Part shown: positions 23,050 through 33,674 of the stretch, one piece after another | How positions within the stretch are numbered: the first letter of the stretch is position 1 | How the letters are laid out: every line of letters starts with the position of its first letter | Origin: Aeromonas veronii bv. veronii | GTDB taxonomy: Bacteria > Pseudomonadota > Gammaproteobacteria > Enterobacterales > Aeromonadaceae | Assembly (NCBI RefSeq): GCF_000820225.1 | Contig: NZ_CDDK01000018.1 | Coordinates: 124,001 to 188,000, forward strand | DNA length: 64,000 nt | Direction of reading: 5' to 3' | Position numbers and translations under genes: made by a program | The notes under the pieces: model-generated | What the model saw: the letters and a program-made list of their open reading frames with translations, nothing else | Databases searched by the model: none | Told to the model about the DNA's origin: nothing

Positions 23050-23784
23050 TCAATCTGGCTTGAACATGGCGATCATGTAGTCCTTGGCGCTTTCGACCTT
23101 GCCAAGCTGGATGGCCGCCGCCGGATCGACGCCTTTCGGGCACACTTCGGAGCAGTAGCCCACGAAGGTACAGCCCCAGACGCCTTCGTCCTGGCTGATG
23201 ATGCGCATACGCTCTTTGGCGCCGGCATCACGGTTGTCGACGTTGTAGCGATAGGCCAGAGCCAGTGCCGCCGGACCGGTGAACTTCTTGTTGATACCGT
23301 ACTGCGGGCAGGCCGCGTAGCAGAGACCACAGTTGATGCACTGGGAGAACTGCTTGTACTGCGCCATCTGGGCCGGAGTCTGGATGTACTCGCCATCACA
23401 CAGGCTGCGCGGCTCGCTCGGGATGATGTACGGCTTGATGCTCTCCAGCTTCTCGATGAAGTCGGACATGTCGACCACCAGATCGCGCTCGATCGGGAAG
23501 TTGTTGAGCGGCTCGACGGTCATCTTGCCCGGCAGATAGTCGCGCAGGAACGCCTTGCAACCCAGCTTGGGCACACCGTTGACCATCATGCCGCAGGAGC
23601 CGCAGATCGCCATTCGGCAGGACCAGCGGAAGCTCAGGGTAGAGTCCAGGTGATCCTTGATGTACTGCAGGGCGTCCAGCAGAGACATCTCTCTCTGGTA
23701 TGGCACCTGGAAGGTTTGCATCCAGGGCTCGTTATCCTGTTCCGGACGGTAGCGCAGGATCTCAATTTCAATCATCTCAGCCAT
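23050..23784 (-). CDS. frdB: Fumarate reductase iron-sulfur subunit
   Basis: FrdB, 244 residues, which carries electrons from menaquinol to FrdA through three Fe-S clusters. The 2Fe-2S ligands are in [14 protein letters not shown] with a later KLGCKAFL. The 4Fe-4S and 3Fe-4S ligands are in [12 protein letters not shown] and [14 protein letters not shown]. The start [12 protein letters not shown] matches E. coli FrdB and was chosen over a start nine codons upstream. It overlaps the end of frdA by eight bases. Confidence 0.96.
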   Translation of the reverse strand: MAEMIEIEILRYRPEQDNEPWMQTFQVPYQREMSLLDALQYIKDHLDSTLSFRWSCRMAICGSCGMMVNGVPKLGCKAFLRDYLPGKMTVEPLNNFPIERDLVVDMSDFIEKLESIKPYIIPSEPRSLCDGEYIQTPAQMAQYKQFSQCINCGLCYAACPQYGINKKFTGPAALALAYRYNVDNRDAGAKERMRIISQDEGVWGCTFVGYCSEVCPKGVDPAAAIQLGKVESAKDYMIAMFKPD

Positions 23785-25561
23785 TCTTCTTAGCCTCGTC
23801 TTGTTTCTCACCCTCGGAGCCGTACACGCGTTTTGCCGGCTGGGACTTAGTGATCTTCACATCGGAGTAATCGATGGAGGGCGTTTCGCCATTTTTGTAG
23901 AACGAGAGCGTGTGCTTGAGGAAGTTCACGTCATCGCGCTCTTCGTAACCATCCAGACGCTGGTGGGAACCGCGGGACTCTTTACGATTGATGGCGGAGT
24001 GCGCCATGGCTTCAGCCACGTCCAGCATGTAGCCCAGTTCGATGGCGTACAGCAGATCGGTGTTGAAGACAGAGGACTTGTCGTTGATCTTGACCTTCTT
24101 GTAACGGGCTTTCAGCTCGTTGATCTTGTCGATGGTGCCCTGCATCAGCTCTTCGGTACGGTAGATACCGACACCGGCTTCCATGGACATGCCCAGTTCG
24201 TTGCGGATGTCTGCCGGGTTTTCAGTACCGTCTACGTCCATCAGGGAGAGGTGCTGCTTGATGAGCGCCTCGGCCTTGGCGGCCAGCGCTTCGGTATTGC
24301 CATGCTTCTGAGTCTTGGCAAATTCACCTGCCTGCTCACCTGCCAGCTTGCCGAATACCACGATCTCGGACAGGGAGTTGGAACCCAGACGGTTGGCACC
24401 GTGCAGACCGACGGAGGCACATTCGCCCGCGGCGTAGAGGCCGGGCAGACGGGTGGCACACTTGTTGTCAGTCTCGATACCACCCATGGTGTAGTGGGCA
24501 GTCGGACGTACCGGGATAGGCTCTTTGGCCGGATCCACGTTGACGTAGGCTTTGGCCAGTTCACAGATGAACGGCAGACGCTCTTTCAGGTACTTCTCGC
24601 CAAGGTGACGCAGGTCAAGGTGAACCACATCGCCCATCGGGCCCTGAATGACGCGGCCTTTCTGCTGCTCTTGCCAGAATGCCTGGGAAACGCGGTCGCG
24701 CGGACCCAGCTCCATGTATTTGCTCTTCGGCTGGCCGATCGGGGTTTCCGGGCCCAAGCCGTAGTCTTGCAGGTAGCGGTAGCCATCCTTGTTCAGCAGG
24801 ACGCCCCCCTCACCACGACAACCTTCGGTCATCAGGATGCCGGTGCCCGGCAGACCGGTCGGGTGATACTGGACGAATTCCATATCACGCAGCGGTACGC
24901 CGTGACGGTAGGCCAGTGCCATGCCGTCGCCGGTGACGATGCCACCGTTGGTGTTGTAGCGATAGACACGGCCAGCGCCGCCGGTTGCCACGATCACGGA
25001 TTTGGCCTGGATGAAGCGGGTGATACCGTTCTGGATGTCGAAGGTCAGTACGCCCTGGACACGGCCGTCGTCCACGATCAGATCAAGGCAGAAATGCTCG
25101 TCGAAGCGCTTGATGCTCGGGTATTTGACGGAGGTCTGGAACAGGGTGTGCAGAATATGGAAACCGGACTTGTCTGCGGCGAACCAGGTACGGGGAACCT
25201 TCATGCCACCAAACGGACGCACGTTGGCTTTGCCATCCGGCTTGCGGCTCCAGGGGCAACCCCAGTGCTCCAGCTGGATCATCTCTTTGGTCGCGTTGTT
25301 GACGAAGTATTCCACTACGTCCTGCTCGCACAGCCAGTCACCACCGGAGACGGTGTCGTTGAAGTGGTTTTCGAGGGAGTCGTCATCACGGACGACACCG
25401 GCGGCGCCGCCTTCGGCAGCAACAGTGTGGCTGCGCATCGGGTAAACCTTGGAAATCAGGGCGATGTCCAGGTCTGGCTGTGATTCGGCTATAGCGATAG
25501 CGGCGCGTAAGCCGGTACCGCCAGCACCGATGATGGCCACATCGGTCTTGATAATATCCAC
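23777..25561 (-). CDS. frdA: Fumarate reductase flavoprotein subunit
   Basis: FrdA, 594 residues, with covalent FAD; it reduces fumarate to succinate as the terminal step of anaerobic respiration. The FAD motif is [33 protein letters not shown] contains the flavinylated His. The catalytic Arg/His blocks follow, e.g. [13 protein letters not shown] and [15 protein letters not shown] chose a GTG start at 25561: AAGGAGG lies five bases before it, and the protein then begins like E. coli FrdA; an ATG 11 codons upstream has no such site. It leads the frdABCD operon, with an FNR-like box upstream. Confidence 0.96.
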   Translation of the reverse strand: MDIIKTDVAIIGAGGTGLRAAIAIAESQPDLDIALISKVYPMRSHTVAAEGGAAGVVRDDDSLENHFNDTVSGGDWLCEQDVVEYFVNNATKEMIQLEHWGCPWSRKPDGKANVRPFGGMKVPRTWFAADKSGFHILHTLFQTSVKYPSIKRFDEHFCLDLIVDDGRVQGVLTFDIQNGITRFIQAKSVIVATGGAGRVYRYNTNGGIVTGDGMALAYRHGVPLRDMEFVQYHPTGLPGTGILMTEGCRGEGGVLLNKDGYRYLQDYGLGPETPIGQPKSKYMELGPRDRVSQAFWQEQQKGRVIQGPMGDVVHLDLRHLGEKYLKERLPFICELAKAYVNVDPAKEPIPVRPTAHYTMGGIETDNKCATRLPGLYAAGECASVGLHGANRLGSNSLSEIVVFGKLAGEQAGEFAKTQKHGNTEALAAKAEALIKQHLSLMDVDGTENPADIRNELGMSMEAGVGIYRTEELMQGTIDKINELKARYKKVKINDKSSVFNTDLLYAIELGYMLDVAEAMAHSAINRKESRGSHQRLDGYEERDDVNFLKHTLSFYKNGETPSIDYSDVKITKSQPAKRVYGSEGEKQDEAKKNG

Positions 25562-26037
25562 ATCTGCCTCCTTAGGGATAGATTTGCTGGGCACGATTTT
25601 GCTCTATGAAAAAAATTCAGGCTTGATGCAAGTCAAACTGCTAGGTTTTATTCCCTTTTTATTGGTTATTTTTCTATAAAACACCCAAATCCCTGGATGA
25701 AAATGTCGTTATTATCGTCATTTTTTGGTGTTACTGAGCAGTTGAACACCTAGCTACGAGCACTTTAACTTCTGGATTGTACGTAGTTTTCTTTCAATAA
25801 AATGCGAATCACCTCTCTTTTTAGGTACTCGCGAAAAAAATTTTAAGTTTTTTATTGTAATTTTTTAATGAGAATTATTGGCATTTATCTATTCGGATAG
25901 AAATAGGTAATCCGAAATGCTGCAGTGACCACGGCGGTGATCTGATAATTCCAGACGAATTACAAGGATTTCAAGGCGGGGTATTTGGCGGGTAATGTGA
26001 GATTACTCACTGAAAATTAAGCGCTATTTAGAAAAAT
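25562..26037. other. AT-rich frdA upstream region
   Basis: A gene-free stretch of about 475 bases, markedly AT-rich between 25780 and 25920 (A- and T-runs). It holds the frdA promoter and FNR-like box at its left end. No credible small gene or RNA gene was seen; further regulator sites (Nar, H-NS-type) are possible. Confidence 0.6.
25623..25636 (-). promoter_or_regulatory. FNR-like box upstream of frdA
   Basis: On the minus strand TTGAC-TTGC-ATCAA, one mismatch from the FNR consensus, 62 bases from the frdA start. A CAAAAT -10-like element near 25596-25601 puts its centre at about -41. frd is a classical FNR-activated operon in E. coli. Confidence 0.7.
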
Positions 26038-26062
26038 AAAAGGGGCCTGTACGGCCCCTTTT
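26038..26062 (-). terminator. Terminator of the chemoreceptor gene
   Basis: AAAAGGGGCC and GGCCCCTTTT around a five-base loop, with a T-rich tail on the minus strand, nine bases after the chemoreceptor stop. Confidence 0.85.
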
Positions 26063-26070
26063 GCTCATGC

Positions 26071-27948
26071 TCAAATGCGGAACATGCCGACCTGATTGCT
26101 CAGTTCACCCGAAATATTTTTAAGTTGTTCAGAGAGATGGCGTGAGCTGTCTGCATCCACTGCCAGTTCGTCCGAGACATCTTTCACTGCCTGAATGTTG
26201 CGACTTACTTCGTCGGTGACGGCCCGCTGCTCTTCAGCCGCGCTGGAGATCTGGGTCGCCATGTCGGAGATCTGGTTGATCGAGGTGGTGATCTGTTCCA
26301 GCGCATGGGTGGCGTTGTTGGCATCATCCACGCTGTTCTGGGCCAGCAGCTGGCCTTCGTGCATGGTACTGACCGCTCCCTGGGTATTGCGTTGCAGGGT
26401 TTCGATCATATTGCGGATCTCGACGGTGGAGCTGTGGGTACGCTGTGACAGGACGCGCACCTCGTCGGCTACCACTGCAAAGCCGCGGCCCTGTTCACCG
26501 GCACGTGCCGCTTCGATGGCGGCGTTGAGTGCCAGCAGGTTGGTCTGCTCGGCGATGCCCTGAATGGTGGAGAGGATGGTGTTGATCTCCTGAGCGTTTT
26601 TCTCCAGCTCCTGAATGATGTTGGAGGCCTGTTCCACCTGGGTGGCCAGATCGGTGATGGAGCGCTGGTTGCGGGCGATCACCTGCTTGCCATGCTCGCA
26701 GCTGCTGGAGGAGCTGCGGGCCGCTTCGGCGGTCTGCTCGGCGTTGCTGGCGACCTCGACTGCGGTGGCTGACATCTCGTGTACCGCAGTGGCGATCTGG
26801 GAGATCTCGTTTTGCTGGCGTGCCAGCCCCTGATTGGCTTTTTCCGCCATGCTGTGGGAGGACTTGGCCTGCTGGTTGAGCTGGCCGGAGGAGTTGGAGA
26901 TATCCTGCACCATCACATGGATCCGCTCGATGAAGGTGTTGACGTGTTTGGCAACCGCGCCTACTTCATCCTCACGTTCAATCTTGATGCGGCGGGTCAG
27001 ATCGCCGTTGCCACGGGAGAGATCGGCAATCGCTTCGCCCAGGGTTTTCAGAGGGGCCAGCGAGCTGTTGATGGCGACATAGGAGAAGCCTGCCACGATC
27101 AGTATGGTGATAAGCCCCTGAATGAGGGAGGAGGTAACCATGCGGCGTACCGACTGGTAGGCGATCTCTTCATCCACCATCATGCCGTAATACCAGTTGG
27201 TATTGGGAATGGCATTGAAGTCGTAGACCTCTTTCTTGCCGCTGATCACCAGCTCGTTGATCATGCCGTCATGGGCGACCTGATTGATGTAGGCCGCAGT
27301 CAGCTCCGGTGCCAGAGCGGTGGCGGATTTCAGGCTCAGGGAGGCATCGGGGTGCGCGATGATGGTGCCATTGCTGTCCACCAGCATGGCGTAGGTGCCC
27401 TCGGTGGTGACCGCCAGAATGTCCGAGATCAGTGAGCTGATGGAGACGTCACCGGCGATGACCCCCTGGGTATTGCCACGCTGGAACGGCTCGGCAATGG
27501 TAACAATCAGCTGGCCGGTGGAGATGTCGGCATAGGGGGCTGTAATGACCAGCTTGCCTGCGGCGGCCGCGTCCTTGTACCAGGGGCGTTGACGGGGGTC
27601 ATAACCGGCAGGCAGGTCGGTTGGTTTGCTCTGGATCATCTTGCCGTCTGCGGTACCGGCATAGACCAGATCGAAGCCACCGGCATTCATGGACTGGGCC
27701 AGATGACTGATGGGCTCGTCTTCTTTGGCGAATGCTTCCTTGGTAGTGCTGACCATGCTGATCCGGGAGTCGACCCAGCGGGAGATCCCCTTGACGTTGG
27801 CCATGGAGCTTTCGTCGATGATGTTCCAGACCAGTCGCTGGGTCTCGCTGCGCAGTTGCGAGGTGTTGTACCAGACCTGCAGGCAGGTGATCACCAAAAT
27901 GATGACCCCGATAGCCAGAACAAGCTTGTTTTTAATGGATAAGTTCAT
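26071..27948 (-). CDS. Methyl-accepting chemotaxis protein with dCache-type sensor
   Basis: A 625-residue chemoreceptor. TM1 is at about 10-28; a periplasmic double-Cache-like sensor spans about 35-275 ([25 protein letters not shown] is the ligand-pocket strand region); TM2 is at about 278-300; HAMP follows. The signalling hairpin tip is [12 protein letters not shown]-like: [18 protein letters not shown], with [19 protein letters not shown] before it. There is no C-terminal NWETF-type tether. dCache receptors of this kind commonly bind amino acids. Monocistronic: a sigma-28-like promoter lies about 67 bases upstream and its own terminator downstream. Confidence 0.94.
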   Translation of the reverse strand: MNLSIKNKLVLAIGVIILVITCLQVWYNTSQLRSETQRLVWNIIDESSMANVKGISRWVDSRISMVSTTKEAFAKEDEPISHLAQSMNAGGFDLVYAGTADGKMIQSKPTDLPAGYDPRQRPWYKDAAAAGKLVITAPYADISTGQLIVTIAEPFQRGNTQGVIAGDVSISSLISDILAVTTEGTYAMLVDSNGTIIAHPDASLSLKSATALAPELTAAYINQVAHDGMINELVISGKKEVYDFNAIPNTNWYYGMMVDEEIAYQSVRRMVTSSLIQGLITILIVAGFSYVAINSSLAPLKTLGEAIADLSRGNGDLTRRIKIEREDEVGAVAKHVNTFIERIHVMVQDISNSSGQLNQQAKSSHSMAEKANQGLARQQNEISQIATAVHEMSATAVEVASNAEQTAEAARSSSSSCEHGKQVIARNQRSITDLATQVEQASNIIQELEKNAQEINTILSTIQGIAEQTNLLALNAAIEAARAGEQGRGFAVVADEVRVLSQRTHSSTVEIRNMIETLQRNTQGAVSTMHEGQLLAQNSVDDANNATHALEQITTSINQISDMATQISSAAEEQRAVTDEVSRNIQAVKDVSDELAVDADSSRHLSEQLKNISGELSNQVGMFRI

Positions 27949-28014
27949 AGTTACATCCTTGTGAGCGTCAGTCTGAAGTGTGTGTGGAATCTAGTTATTG
28001 TTATGAGCCTCTGT

Positions 28015-28041
28015 TTATCGGCTGAAGTTGAACTCTTTGTA
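28015..28041 (-). promoter_or_regulatory. Sigma-28 (FliA)-type promoter of the chemoreceptor gene
   Basis: On the minus strand TACA, 15 bases, then GCCGATAA, an exact match to the flagellar -10 and three of four in the -35 core. It points at the chemoreceptor start 67 bases away. Confidence 0.75.
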
Positions 28042-28103
28042 TCCCGGTCAGCTATTTAAAGTTAGTGCCTAAATCAGTGGTTATCCATGCGCGTATCGCC
28101 CCC

Positions 28104-28787
28104 TCACTGTGTCAGAAAACGATCTGGTCGATTGGTGAAGATTCCATCGACCCCCATGCTAGAGAGCGTTTCATAATCTTCTGGATAATCAACGGTATAA
28201 ACCAGAACTTTGAGCCCCCGGCGATGTGCATCTACAACCAGAGATTGATCCACAAAATCCACGTCGCAGTTGAGTGACCAGGCCCCCAGCTCGTCGGCAA
28301 ACTGCGCCAGGTTGAGCGGCAGGTTGGCGGTCAGGGCACCGAGCCGGATATCGGGCCGCGAGGCGGCAAATCGGGCCAGCTCCGGGTGATGGAAGGAGGA
28401 GACCACCCACTGGCCGGGAGTAAAGCCCAGCTCGGCCTCTGCCCGTCGGGTCAGGGCTGTCACCGCATCGGCGGTATGGGTGCCTTTGAGTTCGATGTGC
28501 AGCTCGCAGCGTCCGGCGATGATCTCCATCACCTGCCACAGGGTCGGGATCACCTCTCCCTCACCGGCATCGAGCTGCTCCAGATAGGAGCGGGATTGCT
28601 CGGTCAGCACCCCCTTGCCATTGGTGCAGCGCTCCAGCCGCCGGTCGTGGAAGACCCACAACTCGCCATCGGCCGCCTGCACGTCGATCTCGATGGCTGA
28701 TGCTCCCAGCTCCAGCGCTTTGGCCATCGCCTTGAGAGTGTTTTCGGGGGCCAGGCCGCTGGCGCCACGGTGGGCAATAATCTGCAT
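28104..28787 (-). CDS. ugpQ: Glycerophosphodiester phosphodiesterase
   Basis: A 227-residue cytoplasmic GDPD of UgpQ type; it cleaves glycerophosphodiesters into glycerol-3-phosphate and an alcohol. The N-terminus IAHRGASGLAPENTLKAM has the catalytic His-Arg and the Glu of PEN. IEIDVQAADGELWVFHD holds the metal ligands and second His. LHIELKG and YTVDYPEDYETLSSMGVDGIFTNRPD close the barrel. No signal peptide, unlike GlpQ. It lies 24 bases after mscK in the same direction, so it is probably cotranscribed. Confidence 0.95.
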   Translation of the reverse strand: MQIIAHRGASGLAPENTLKAMAKALELGASAIEIDVQAADGELWVFHDRRLERCTNGKGVLTEQSRSYLEQLDAGEGEVIPTLWQVMEIIAGRCELHIELKGTHTADAVTALTRRAEAELGFTPGQWVVSSFHHPELARFAASRPDIRLGALTANLPLNLAQFADELGAWSLNCDVDFVDQSLVVDAHRRGLKVLVYTVDYPEDYETLSSMGVDGIFTNRPDRFLTQ

Positions 28788-28811
28788 GTTCTGCTCCTTT
28801 TACCTCGCGGA

Positions 28812-31800
28812 TCAGCCGCGGCTCAGGTGAATGTCGATCTGTTGATGGGGCAGGGTAAGTCCCTGCTGCTGCATCTTCTCCAGCACCAGCGAGTGAACCT
28901 CGTGGGTGATGGGCATCCGGTGATCCATGTTGTTGACGTAGAGGCGGATCTCGTAGATCAGTGCCGAGTCGGTGAATTCGATCAGGAACACCTCTGGCGT
29001 CGGCGTCTCCAATACCAGGGTCGATGCCTGGATGGACTCTTCCAGAATGCGCTGCACCAGTTTCGGATTCCGGGTCAGGCCGATCCGGATCCGCAGTTTG
29101 ACCCGGGTGATGGCATCGGAGAGCGACCAGTTGATGAACTGTTCGGTGATGAAGGCCTTGTTGGGCACGATGATCTCCTTGCGATCCCAATCCACTATGG
29201 TGGTGGCCCGGGTCTTGATCTTGGTGACGGTGCCGGTGAGATCGCGAATGGTGACGGTGTCACCGAGCCGGATTGGCTTCTCAAACAGGATAATGAGGCC
29301 GGAGACAAAGTTGGCGAAGATCTCCTGCAGACCGAAACCCAGCCCCACCGAGAGGGCGGCGACCAGCCACTGGGTCTTCGACCAGTCGATGCCGAGCATG
29401 GAGAAGCCGGTGAGGGCACCGATCAGGATCACCAGATACTTGCTGGTGGTCGTGAGGGCAAAGCCGGTACCTGGTGAGAGGCTGAGGTGCTGCAGCAGAG
29501 TCAGCTCCATCAGCCCCGGCAGGTTGCGGGCAGTCACCACGGTCAGAATGAAGACGAAGGCGGTCAGCATCAGATCCTGCAAGGTGATGGCCGAGAGCTG
29601 CTCGATGCCGCCAATCTTGCTGCTCACCTGCCACACCTCGATATTGCTGAGGAAGCTGAAGGCGGAGTTGAGATCCGACCATTGCACTACCACCAGCATG
29701 GTAAAGCCCAGCATCAGCAGGGTGCGCACCAGCCCCAGCGACTGGGCGCTGATGGTATCGAGATCCAGCTCAGTCTCTTCCACCACGTCCGGGGTCTCGG
29801 AGCTGAGCTCGTCATGCCCCTCTTCCCGGCCGCGCTGGGCCAGGATCTCGGCCCGCTTGCTCTTGGCGCGTTCGAAGGCGAGGCGGCGGCGCTGGATCAG
29901 CATCCAGCGTCTGGCCAGATAGTAGACCAGCAGGCAACCCAGCCCCATCAGCAGGCTAAGCTCCAGCTGGCGCAGCAGGGTGCGCGAGGTATAGAAGTAG
30001 CCAAACAGGGCGCCAATCACCGCCAGCAGCGGCGCCAGCATCAGGCTGTTCCAGATGAAGTGGTGCAGCAGATGGGGCTTGGTCATGTCGGTCTGGCCCC
30101 AGGTGAGTGGCAGCCGCTCCCGGTTGAGGCGGGCAAAGAAGAGCAGCAGCCAGAGTGCACCGATCATGAAGGCCATCCGGCCGAGGGAGTCGTAAAAGGC
30201 GTGCTCCTGATAGCTGTTGGCCATCCCCTGCACGAAGAAACTCGGGATCAGCACCAGCAGCAGGGTGCGAAACTGCCCCCACACCTTTTGCACCTGTTCC
30301 CGAGGCCAGCGGAAGTGGTGGATCAAAATCCCCCGCTCCAGCGTCAGATGGCGGGCCATCACCAGCGCCAGCAGCAGAAACCAGATCTCGCCAAGACCGC
30401 GCGCCACCGCCACCGCAAACGGGTATTGCCAGGCCCCTTCGAGCAGGCCGCGCACCATCAGCACCATGGCGGGCAAGGGGAGGGCGGCAAGCAGGGAGCG
30501 CAGCAGCAAGCGGCTGGTGAGGCTGAATTTGTCCTGGGTTACCTTGCCGATCCGTGGCGCAATATGGTCGCAATAGAGGCTCAGGTGACGGGCCAGTTTG
30601 AACCAGCTCCAGGCCAGCACCAGCAGCCCAATACCGGCCAGCGTGAGACTCAGCGGGCTGTTCTCGGCGATGGCATAGGGCAGTTGCAACCAGTTGTCAG
30701 GGTTGAAGGCCAGCGTCAGCGCGGCAGGAATACCGAGCATCACCTGTGGGGTAAAGGGGCGCACATCCGGCATCCAGAACAGGTGGCTGGCGCTTATTTC
30801 ACGGATCTCGTCGATCTTGCTGTTCTGACGGCTGTAGAGCAGTTTGAGGCGGGTCTGCTCCTGAATGAGGGTGTCGGAGGCGTCGTTGAGCCGGGTCAGC
30901 AGCTGGCGCCGGGCCTTGAGCAGGTTGTCGAGCACCGCTTGCTGCGGCCGATCCAGCGTCACCTCCTCTTCGGCCATCAACTTGTCGCGCAGCTGGCGGG
31001 TATCCTTGAGCCCATCCTGCTCGCTCTCGTACTGGTACTTGGCCATGCGGGCGCTGACGATGGCGGACTCCAGCTTGTCGAGGGGGAACTGGGGGGGCAG
31101 ATCGGAGAGTTTGCTGCGCAGGTTCTCGCCGTAGGCATTACTGATCTGCAACCACTCCAGCTGCTCGCGTACCGAGTTGACCAGCTCATTCAGTTCAAAC
31201 AGATTCTTGTCGACGCTGCGCTGCTCGTCCTGCACCCGCTCAATCTGATCTTCCAGTGTGCCGAGCTGGATGGAGAGCGCCTGATTCTGCTGTTGCTGCT
31301 CCAGCAGCAGCGGCATGTCGGTGGTGAGTTGCTTGCGCAGCCTTTCGCTCTCCTCCAGCGCCTGCTCGGTCTTCTCCCGCCGCAGCTGGTTCTGCTGGGT
31401 CAGCAGGCTGGCTTGCCACTCATCCTCGTCGGCGATGGCCAGATTGAGCTCCTGCAGCTTCAGCTTGCCGAGATCGTTGCGCTGCTGGGCCGAGAGCTGC
31501 TCCAGCTCCAGCATCTGGATCCGGTCGGAGAGGCTCTGCTCTTTCATTCTGGTCAGCAGCAGTTGTGCCTCCTGCTGGCGATCCGATTCGCTGCTGAAGC
31601 TCAGTCGCTCCAGCTGGCTGCGGGTCAGTTGCAGCTGTTTGCGCAGATCGTCCACCCGCAGGTGATACTCCTGACCGGTGCTCTCCAGCTGGTTGAGGCT
31701 GTCCATCACCCCCTGCCGCTCCTTGCGCAGGTTAAGCTGGCGGTTGCTGCTCAGGCCAATGGCCTGGCGCAGCGCCTCCTCCTTGAGGCTCGCCAGCGGC

Positions 31801-32093
31801 GGGCGAGCGGCGGGCTGATAATTGTGCAGGCTCTCCTTGAGGCGTGCCGACTCCTTGGGGTAATCGATGAGGATCTGCTGATAGGCTTTGCTCTGTTCCC
31901 GGTAGCGCTCGGCCTCTCTGGCAAATTGCAGCGCCTGCTGATAGCTCTCCCGCAGCTTCTGGTTTTCCGGGGTATCGCTCTTGGGCACGCTCTGCAACAG
32001 GGATTCGGCCTGGGCAATGGCATCGTCGGCGCGCACGGCTGGCGGCAACAAGATAAGGGAGAGCAGCAAGAGGGTGAGCAGGCGTTGCAACAT
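28812..32093 (-). CDS. mscK: Large mechanosensitive channel MscK (KefA)-like
   Basis: A 1093-residue inner-membrane MscS-superfamily channel. A signal peptide is at 1-22, a long periplasmic coiled-coil domain at about 25-450 (many Leu/Gln/Glu heptads, e.g. LEQQQQNQALSIQLGTLEDQ), and around ten transmembrane helices at about 480-880. The MscS core is at the C-terminus: VAALSVGLGFGLQEIFANFVSG is the pore-lining TM3 region and FEKPIRLGDTVTI the start of the cytoplasmic beta domain. Length and order match MscK. It releases solutes and ions on hypo-osmotic shock. ugpQ follows after 24 bases. A divergent MATE gene lies upstream. Confidence 0.92.
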   Translation of the reverse strand: MLQRLLTLLLLSLILLPPAVRADDAIAQAESLLQSVPKSDTPENQKLRESYQQALQFAREAERYREQSKAYQQILIDYPKESARLKESLHNYQPAARPPLASLKEEALRQAIGLSSNRQLNLRKERQGVMDSLNQLESTGQEYHLRVDDLRKQLQLTRSQLERLSFSSESDRQQEAQLLLTRMKEQSLSDRIQMLELEQLSAQQRNDLGKLKLQELNLAIADEDEWQASLLTQQNQLRREKTEQALEESERLRKQLTTDMPLLLEQQQQNQALSIQLGTLEDQIERVQDEQRSVDKNLFELNELVNSVREQLEWLQISNAYGENLRSKLSDLPPQFPLDKLESAIVSARMAKYQYESEQDGLKDTRQLRDKLMAEEEVTLDRPQQAVLDNLLKARRQLLTRLNDASDTLIQEQTRLKLLYSRQNSKIDEIREISASHLFWMPDVRPFTPQVMLGIPAALTLAFNPDNWLQLPYAIAENSPLSLTLAGIGLLVLAWSWFKLARHLSLYCDHIAPRIGKVTQDKFSLTSRLLLRSLLAALPLPAMVLMVRGLLEGAWQYPFAVAVARGLGEIWFLLLALVMARHLTLERGILIHHFRWPREQVQKVWGQFRTLLLVLIPSFFVQGMANSYQEHAFYDSLGRMAFMIGALWLLLFFARLNRERLPLTWGQTDMTKPHLLHHFIWNSLMLAPLLAVIGALFGYFYTSRTLLRQLELSLLMGLGCLLVYYLARRWMLIQRRRLAFERAKSKRAEILAQRGREEGHDELSSETPDVVEETELDLDTISAQSLGLVRTLLMLGFTMLVVVQWSDLNSAFSFLSNIEVWQVSSKIGGIEQLSAITLQDLMLTAFVFILTVVTARNLPGLMELTLLQHLSLSPGTGFALTTTSKYLVILIGALTGFSMLGIDWSKTQWLVAALSVGLGFGLQEIFANFVSGLIILFEKPIRLGDTVTIRDLTGTVTKIKTRATTIVDWDRKEIIVPNKAFITEQFINWSLSDAITRVKLRIRIGLTRNPKLVQRILEESIQASTLVLETPTPEVFLIEFTDSALIYEIRLYVNNMDHRMPITHEVHSLVLEKMQQQGLTLPHQQIDIHLSRG

Positions 32094-32248
32094 GAGGCTC
32101 GTTTCCGTTCAGAAGAGGTGGCCCTAGCCTAAAACAGGGCAGGGAGGCGGGTAAAGCAGTCTATATTAATGATTCATAACACAAATAACAGGAAGTCGTG
32201 CTGCCGTTTCGCTATGATCCCGGCCGCTTTCTCTCCACCGAGTCGAAT

Positions 32249-33586
32249 ATGTCAGCTGTTGATCTGGGCACAGCCCCGCTATCTCGCCTTTTCTGGCGTT
32301 ACGTAACCCCGACCGTGGCGGCCATGCTGATCACCGGCATCTATGTCACCATTGATGGCATCTTCGTTGGCCATGTGCTGGGTCAGGATGGCATGGCCGG
32401 TCTGATGCTGGCTTATCCCATCTGCGCCGTGCTCTATGCGGTGGGGGCGCTGATCGGCATGGGGGCCTCGTCGCTGGTCTCCTTCTATCTGGGGCAGGGC
32501 AACCCGGCCAAAGCCCGCCATATCGTCGGCAATGCCCTGGTGATGGTGTTGCTGGCCTCGGCACTGCTCAGTTTTATCGGGATCCGCTATGGCGAGCCCA
32601 TGCTGGCCTGGATGGGGGCGGAGGGGGAGATCTTCACCGCCGGGCTCTCCTACCTGCAGGCTTATGCTTGGTTGGGCGTCTTTGCAGTGCTGTCGATGGC
32701 GTTCAGCTCCCTGCTGCGCAACGATGGCCGCCCCGGCTTTGTCACCCTCATCATGGTGGTCGGGGGGCTGCTCAACGTGCTGCTCGACTATCTGCTGATG
32801 GTAGTGTTTCCGTTTGGACTGGCCGGGGTGGCGACGGCCACCATGCTCTCCCAGGCAGTGACGGGCCTCGCCTGCCTGTGGCACTTCTTCACGCCGCGCA
32901 GCCAGCTGCGGATAAGCTGGGACACCTTGCGCCCTGATCTGCGGCTGATGGGGGAAACGGTGCGCCTCGGGATCTCCAGTTTTCTGATGTACCTCTATCT
33001 CTCTGTGGTGCTGGCACTGCACAACAAGGCGTTGCTGGCGGTCGGCACTTCGCTGCATGTGGCGGCCTACGGGGTGATCAGTTACACCGAGGCCTTCTTC
33101 TATCTGATGTTCGAGGGGATCGCCATGGGTATCCAGCCCATCGCCAGCTTTAACGCGGGCGCCGGTCACTGGCGGCGGGTGCTGCGGATCCGCAATCTGG
33201 CACTCGGAGTGACGTTGGGGATCGCCCTGTGCGCCATGTTCCCGCTTTATCTGTGGCCGGAGGCGGCGGTCTATCTGTTTGCTGGGGACAACGCTACCCT
33301 GCTGCCGGTGGCGAGCCTCGGGATCTGGCTCTACTTCTGGGGGCTGCCGATGGAGGGCTTGCTGCTGGTGGGGGCCACCTACTTCCAGGCCATCAATCGG
33401 GCCCGCATCGCCTCCCTGCTCACCGGTGGCAAGCTGGTGCTGATCGGCGGTTTCTTGTGGGGATTCTCGACCCTGTGGGGCGTGCCCGGGGTCTGGCTTG
33501 CATTGCCAACGTGCAGCTCATTGCTGGTGTTGGTGATGTGGCGGGCGATGCGTCGGGAGTCCGGCGCCCACGCGCTGGCCGGATAG
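32249..33586 (+). CDS. MATE-family multidrug efflux transporter
   Basis: A 445-residue inner-membrane protein with twelve predicted helices in two six-helix halves. The start region LSRLFWRYVTPTVAAMLITGIYVTIDGIFVG is MATE-like, and GMGASSLVSFYLGQG and GIAMGIQPIASFNAGAG are the paired conserved loops. It couples H+ or Na+ influx to export of cationic compounds. MSAVDLG at 32249 was chosen over an upstream frame extension. It ends at a terminator shared with no other plus-strand gene. Substrates cannot be inferred. Confidence 0.9.
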   Translation: MSAVDLGTAPLSRLFWRYVTPTVAAMLITGIYVTIDGIFVGHVLGQDGMAGLMLAYPICAVLYAVGALIGMGASSLVSFYLGQGNPAKARHIVGNALVMVLLASALLSFIGIRYGEPMLAWMGAEGEIFTAGLSYLQAYAWLGVFAVLSMAFSSLLRNDGRPGFVTLIMVVGGLLNVLLDYLLMVVFPFGLAGVATATMLSQAVTGLACLWHFFTPRSQLRISWDTLRPDLRLMGETVRLGISSFLMYLYLSVVLALHNKALLAVGTSLHVAAYGVISYTEAFFYLMFEGIAMGIQPIASFNAGAGHWRRVLRIRNLALGVTLGIALCAMFPLYLWPEAAVYLFAGDNATLLPVASLGIWLYFWGLPMEGLLLVGATYFQAINRARIASLLTGGKLVLIGGFLWGFSTLWGVPGVWLALPTCSSLLVLVMWRAMRRESGAHALAG

Positions 33587-33613
33587 GTAATCAGGTTCGA
33601 GGTGCAGTTAGCA

Positions 33614-33641
33614 GACAGGCAGCCATGGGCTGCCTGTTTTG
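33614..33641 (+). terminator. MATE gene terminator
   Basis: A ten-base stem, ACAGGCAGCC with GGCTGCCTGT, and a TTTT tail, 28 bases after the stop. Confidence 0.75.
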
Positions 33642-33674
33642 TTAGAGGATGTTTTGTTAACGGGCTCTGCCGAT

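Noticed and set aside
23801-25483. A 560-codon plus-strand frame opposite frdA
   Set aside because: Antisense to a fully conserved FrdA; the translated product is low in recognisable motifs and lacks a plausible start context.
29487-32132. An 881-codon open frame on the plus strand opposite mscK
   Set aside because: It is antisense to a clear MscK gene. GC-rich codon bias in Aeromonas leaves long shadow frames; its Gln/His-rich product has no domain.
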